Below, in pieces: positions 30,812-32,118 of a stretch of DNA of 32,118 nucleotides (positions within the stretch are counted from its first letter, which is position 1; each line of letters begins with the position of its first letter). Origin of the DNA: Candidatus Latescibacterota bacterium (GTDB lineage Bacteria > Latescibacterota > UBA2968 > UBA8231); NCBI GenBank assembly GCA_007136405.1, contig SLHA01000111.1:1-32118 (forward strand), in the 5' to 3' direction. The position numbers and the translations under genes were made by a program. The notes below the pieces were generated by a model. That model had not been told where the DNA came from. It searched no databases and worked only from the letters and a program-made list of their open reading frames with translations.

Positions 30812-32118
30812 ATGAAGGTATGCATGCTGACTACCGGATTCCCGCGCTGGCGGGGTGATCTTTTCGGCAGCTTTGTGTTCGAACTCTCCCGGGCGCTGGT
30901 GGCCAGAGGAGTGGAGGTGGTGGTGGTGGCACCGCACGAGAAGGGACTGCCACGCTGCGAGACCCTGGATGGTGTCTTCATCAAGAGATTCAGATATATG
31001 ATTCCAACCCAATGGCAGAGAGTGGCTTATGGTGGAGGCATACCGACGAATGTGAAGACCGGTCGGCTTGCCCGGCTGCAGGTGCCGCTGTTTCTGCTGG
31101 GATTCTGGTGGCGCGCCCTGTGGGCCACGCGTCACAGCGACGTCGTGCATTGCCACTGGACCATCTCAGGGTTGGTGGGGTACGCGGCCACGCGCCTGTG
31201 GCGGCGGCCTTTGCTGCTGACCGTGCGCGGCAGCGACATGCACCTGGCCGGCCAGGGTTTGATGCAGCGCTTGCACGGGTGGATCTACAGTCGCATGGCC
31301 ACGGTGGTGGCGGTCAGCGCGGATATCGCTGGCAGGCTGGTGGCGGGCAACGTGGCGGCGTCAAAAGTGGAAATCGCGTACAACGGAGTGGATGACCGGT
31401 TCCAGCCGGGCGAGCCGGAGGCGGCCCGCCGGGAATTGGGTTTGCCGCCGGAATCCTTCATCGTGCTGTTTGTGGGTCTGCTGGTTCCCGTCAAGGGGGT
31501 GGATACGCTGATCGCGTCGCTGCCGGAGCTGGCGGCGCTGCTCCCAGCGTCCGGCAGGAGTGTTCGGCATCACCCCGGCAGAGGTGAGCGGCATCACCCC
31601 GGCAGGAGTGTTCGGCATCAACCAAGCAGAGATGAGCGGGACGAGGATGATGTGGCGGCCGCTGCGGATGGCGCAGCCGCTGCGGACGCCGCGCCCATGG
31701 TTGCCGGCGCGGCAGAATCACCGGAGGCCGGTAAGGGCGGAGCCGCAGGTCGCTGCTTGGCTGGGGGGCGCGGCAGATCAGAGGCGGGTTCGCGATGCGC
31801 ACCGGAAATGGCCGCGATGTACGGTGGGCCCGGAGTCCGGGCGCCACGATTGCTGGCGGTGCTGGTCGGCGACGGGCCGGCTCGAGAGGCGCTGGCGCGT
31901 CAGGCGACGGCACTGGGCGTGGCCGGTCAGGTGTGCTTCACCGGCCGGCAGCCGTCGTCCACCGTGCAGACCTGGATGCAGGCAGCCGATGTCCTGGTGC
32001 TGCCGAGCCGCTCCGAAGGGCGGCCCAACGTGGTCCTGGAGGCGCAGGCGTGCGGCCTGCCGGTGGTGGCCACGCGGGTCGGCGGCACGCCGGAGCTGGT
32101 CAAGGACGGCGACAGCGG
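30812..32118 (+). CDS. family 4 (GT-B) glycosyltransferase with repeat-bearing insertion, cut by right edge
   Basis: 435 codons are visible and open to the edge. The N-terminal domain starts KVCMLTTGFPRWRGDLFGSF. The second domain has FIVLFVGLLVPVKGVDTLIA, LLAVLVGDGP and the donor-site EX7E motif E402 to E410 (SEGRPNVVLEAQACGLPVVA), as in GT4 retaining transferases. Between the first and second elements, where most relatives have a few residues, about 90 extra residues are inserted (about 247-340). They begin with four 8-residue repeats (see 31553-31648) and continue as an Asp/Ala/Gly-rich stretch. The frame is kept, so the enzyme may be active. GGAG lies four bases before the ATG. It closes the visible glycan cluster; donor and acceptor are unknown. 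Confidence 0.88.
   Translation, partial: MKVCMLTTGFPRWRGDLFGSFVFELSRALVARGVEVVVVAPHEKGLPRCETLDGVFIKRFRYMIPTQWQRVAYGGGIPTNVKTGRLARLQVPLFLLGFWWRALWATRHSDVVHCHWTISGLVGYAATRLWRRPLLLTVRGSDMHLAGQGLMQRLHGWIYSRMATVVAVSADIAGRLVAGNVAASKVEIAYNGVDDRFQPGEPEAARRELGLPPESFIVLFVGLLVPVKGVDTLIASLPELAALLPASGRSVRHHPGRGERHHPGRSVRHQPSRDERDEDDVAAAADGAAAADAAPMVAGAAESPEAGKGGAAGRCLAGGRGRSEAGSRCAPEMAAMYGGPGVRAPRLLAVLVGDGPAREALARQATALGVAGQVCFTGRQPSSTVQTWMQAADVLVLPSRSEGRPNVVLEAQACGLPVVATRVGGTPELVKDGDS
31553..31648 (+). repeat. four 24-nt tandem repeats inside the GT4 gene
   Basis: Units start at 31553, 31577, 31601 and 31625 and encode GRSVRHHP, GRGERHHP, GRSVRHQP and SRDERDED. Units 1 and 3 are closest to each other, as are 2 and 4, so a 48-nt unit was probably duplicated. 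Confidence 0.85.

Noticed and set aside
31553..31648. Possible CRISPR array
   Set aside because: The 24-nt units are directly adjacent with no spacers and are translated in frame inside a glycosyltransferase.

Overview
The window is GC-rich (by eye, above 60 %) and gene-dense, with no tRNA, rRNA, CRISPR, insertion sequence or phage gene that I can recognise. Two very large secreted proteins end in the NYPNPFNP-type C-terminal domain used as a type IX secretion (T9SS) signal. Outer-membrane lipoproteins and a beta-barrel/CsgG-like protein accompany them. This points to a Gram-negative member of the FCB group (Bacteroidota relatives; a GC-rich candidate phylum such as Latescibacterota would fit). 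The phylum is an inference; the T9SS domains are visible.

Left part (1-5569, minus strand): a housekeeping block read leftwards. aspS is followed by an intrinsic terminator. A small coiled-coil lipoprotein and a secreted double-LysM protein follow, with a second terminator. Last come phoH (TTG start) and a 7TM-HD (PgpH/YqfF type) protein cut by the window edge; their stop and start codons overlap.

Middle (5570-11103, plus strand): two sigma70-like promoters sit back to back. The rightward one has TTGACA-16-TATACT and leaves almost no leader before a JAMM/MPN+ metallopeptidase. A four-gene unit follows: JAMM peptidase, polytopic GT-C/TPR protein (TMTC-like), MoaD/ThiS-like ubiquitin-fold protein ending in Gly-Gly-His, and a second GT-C/TPR paralogue. 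The 3' end of the ubiquitin-like gene is a G7 heptamer in slippery phase, and a -1 shift there would fuse it to the second membrane protein. I regard this unit as the most unusual system in the window. rpsT (S20) lies convergently behind it.

Right part (11475-32118, plus strand): a 960-base non-coding stretch precedes a 2177-residue secreted protein (BNR/propeller-like start, Ig-like modules, two cohesin-like modules, a dockerin-like module, T9SS domain). After a strong terminator hairpin and a tandem-repeat spacer comes a 1445-residue secreted protein that begins with a related cohesin-like module. A tightly overlapping run follows: TPR lipoprotein, barrel-CsgG protein and Ig-like lipoprotein. 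Then come five glycan genes: polyprenyl-phosphate-type GT2, GT4, SAM methyltransferase, second GT2, and a GT4 cut by the right edge. Two GT2 enzymes of the Dol-P-sugar synthase type and two TMTC-like GT-C proteins in one window suggest protein glycosylation, perhaps of the secreted giants. That link is inference.

A recurring oddity is that several genes carry low-complexity or tandem-repeat insertions (36-nt units, 24-nt units, a Gly/Ala/Thr linker). One intergenic region carries 20/21-nt repeats.
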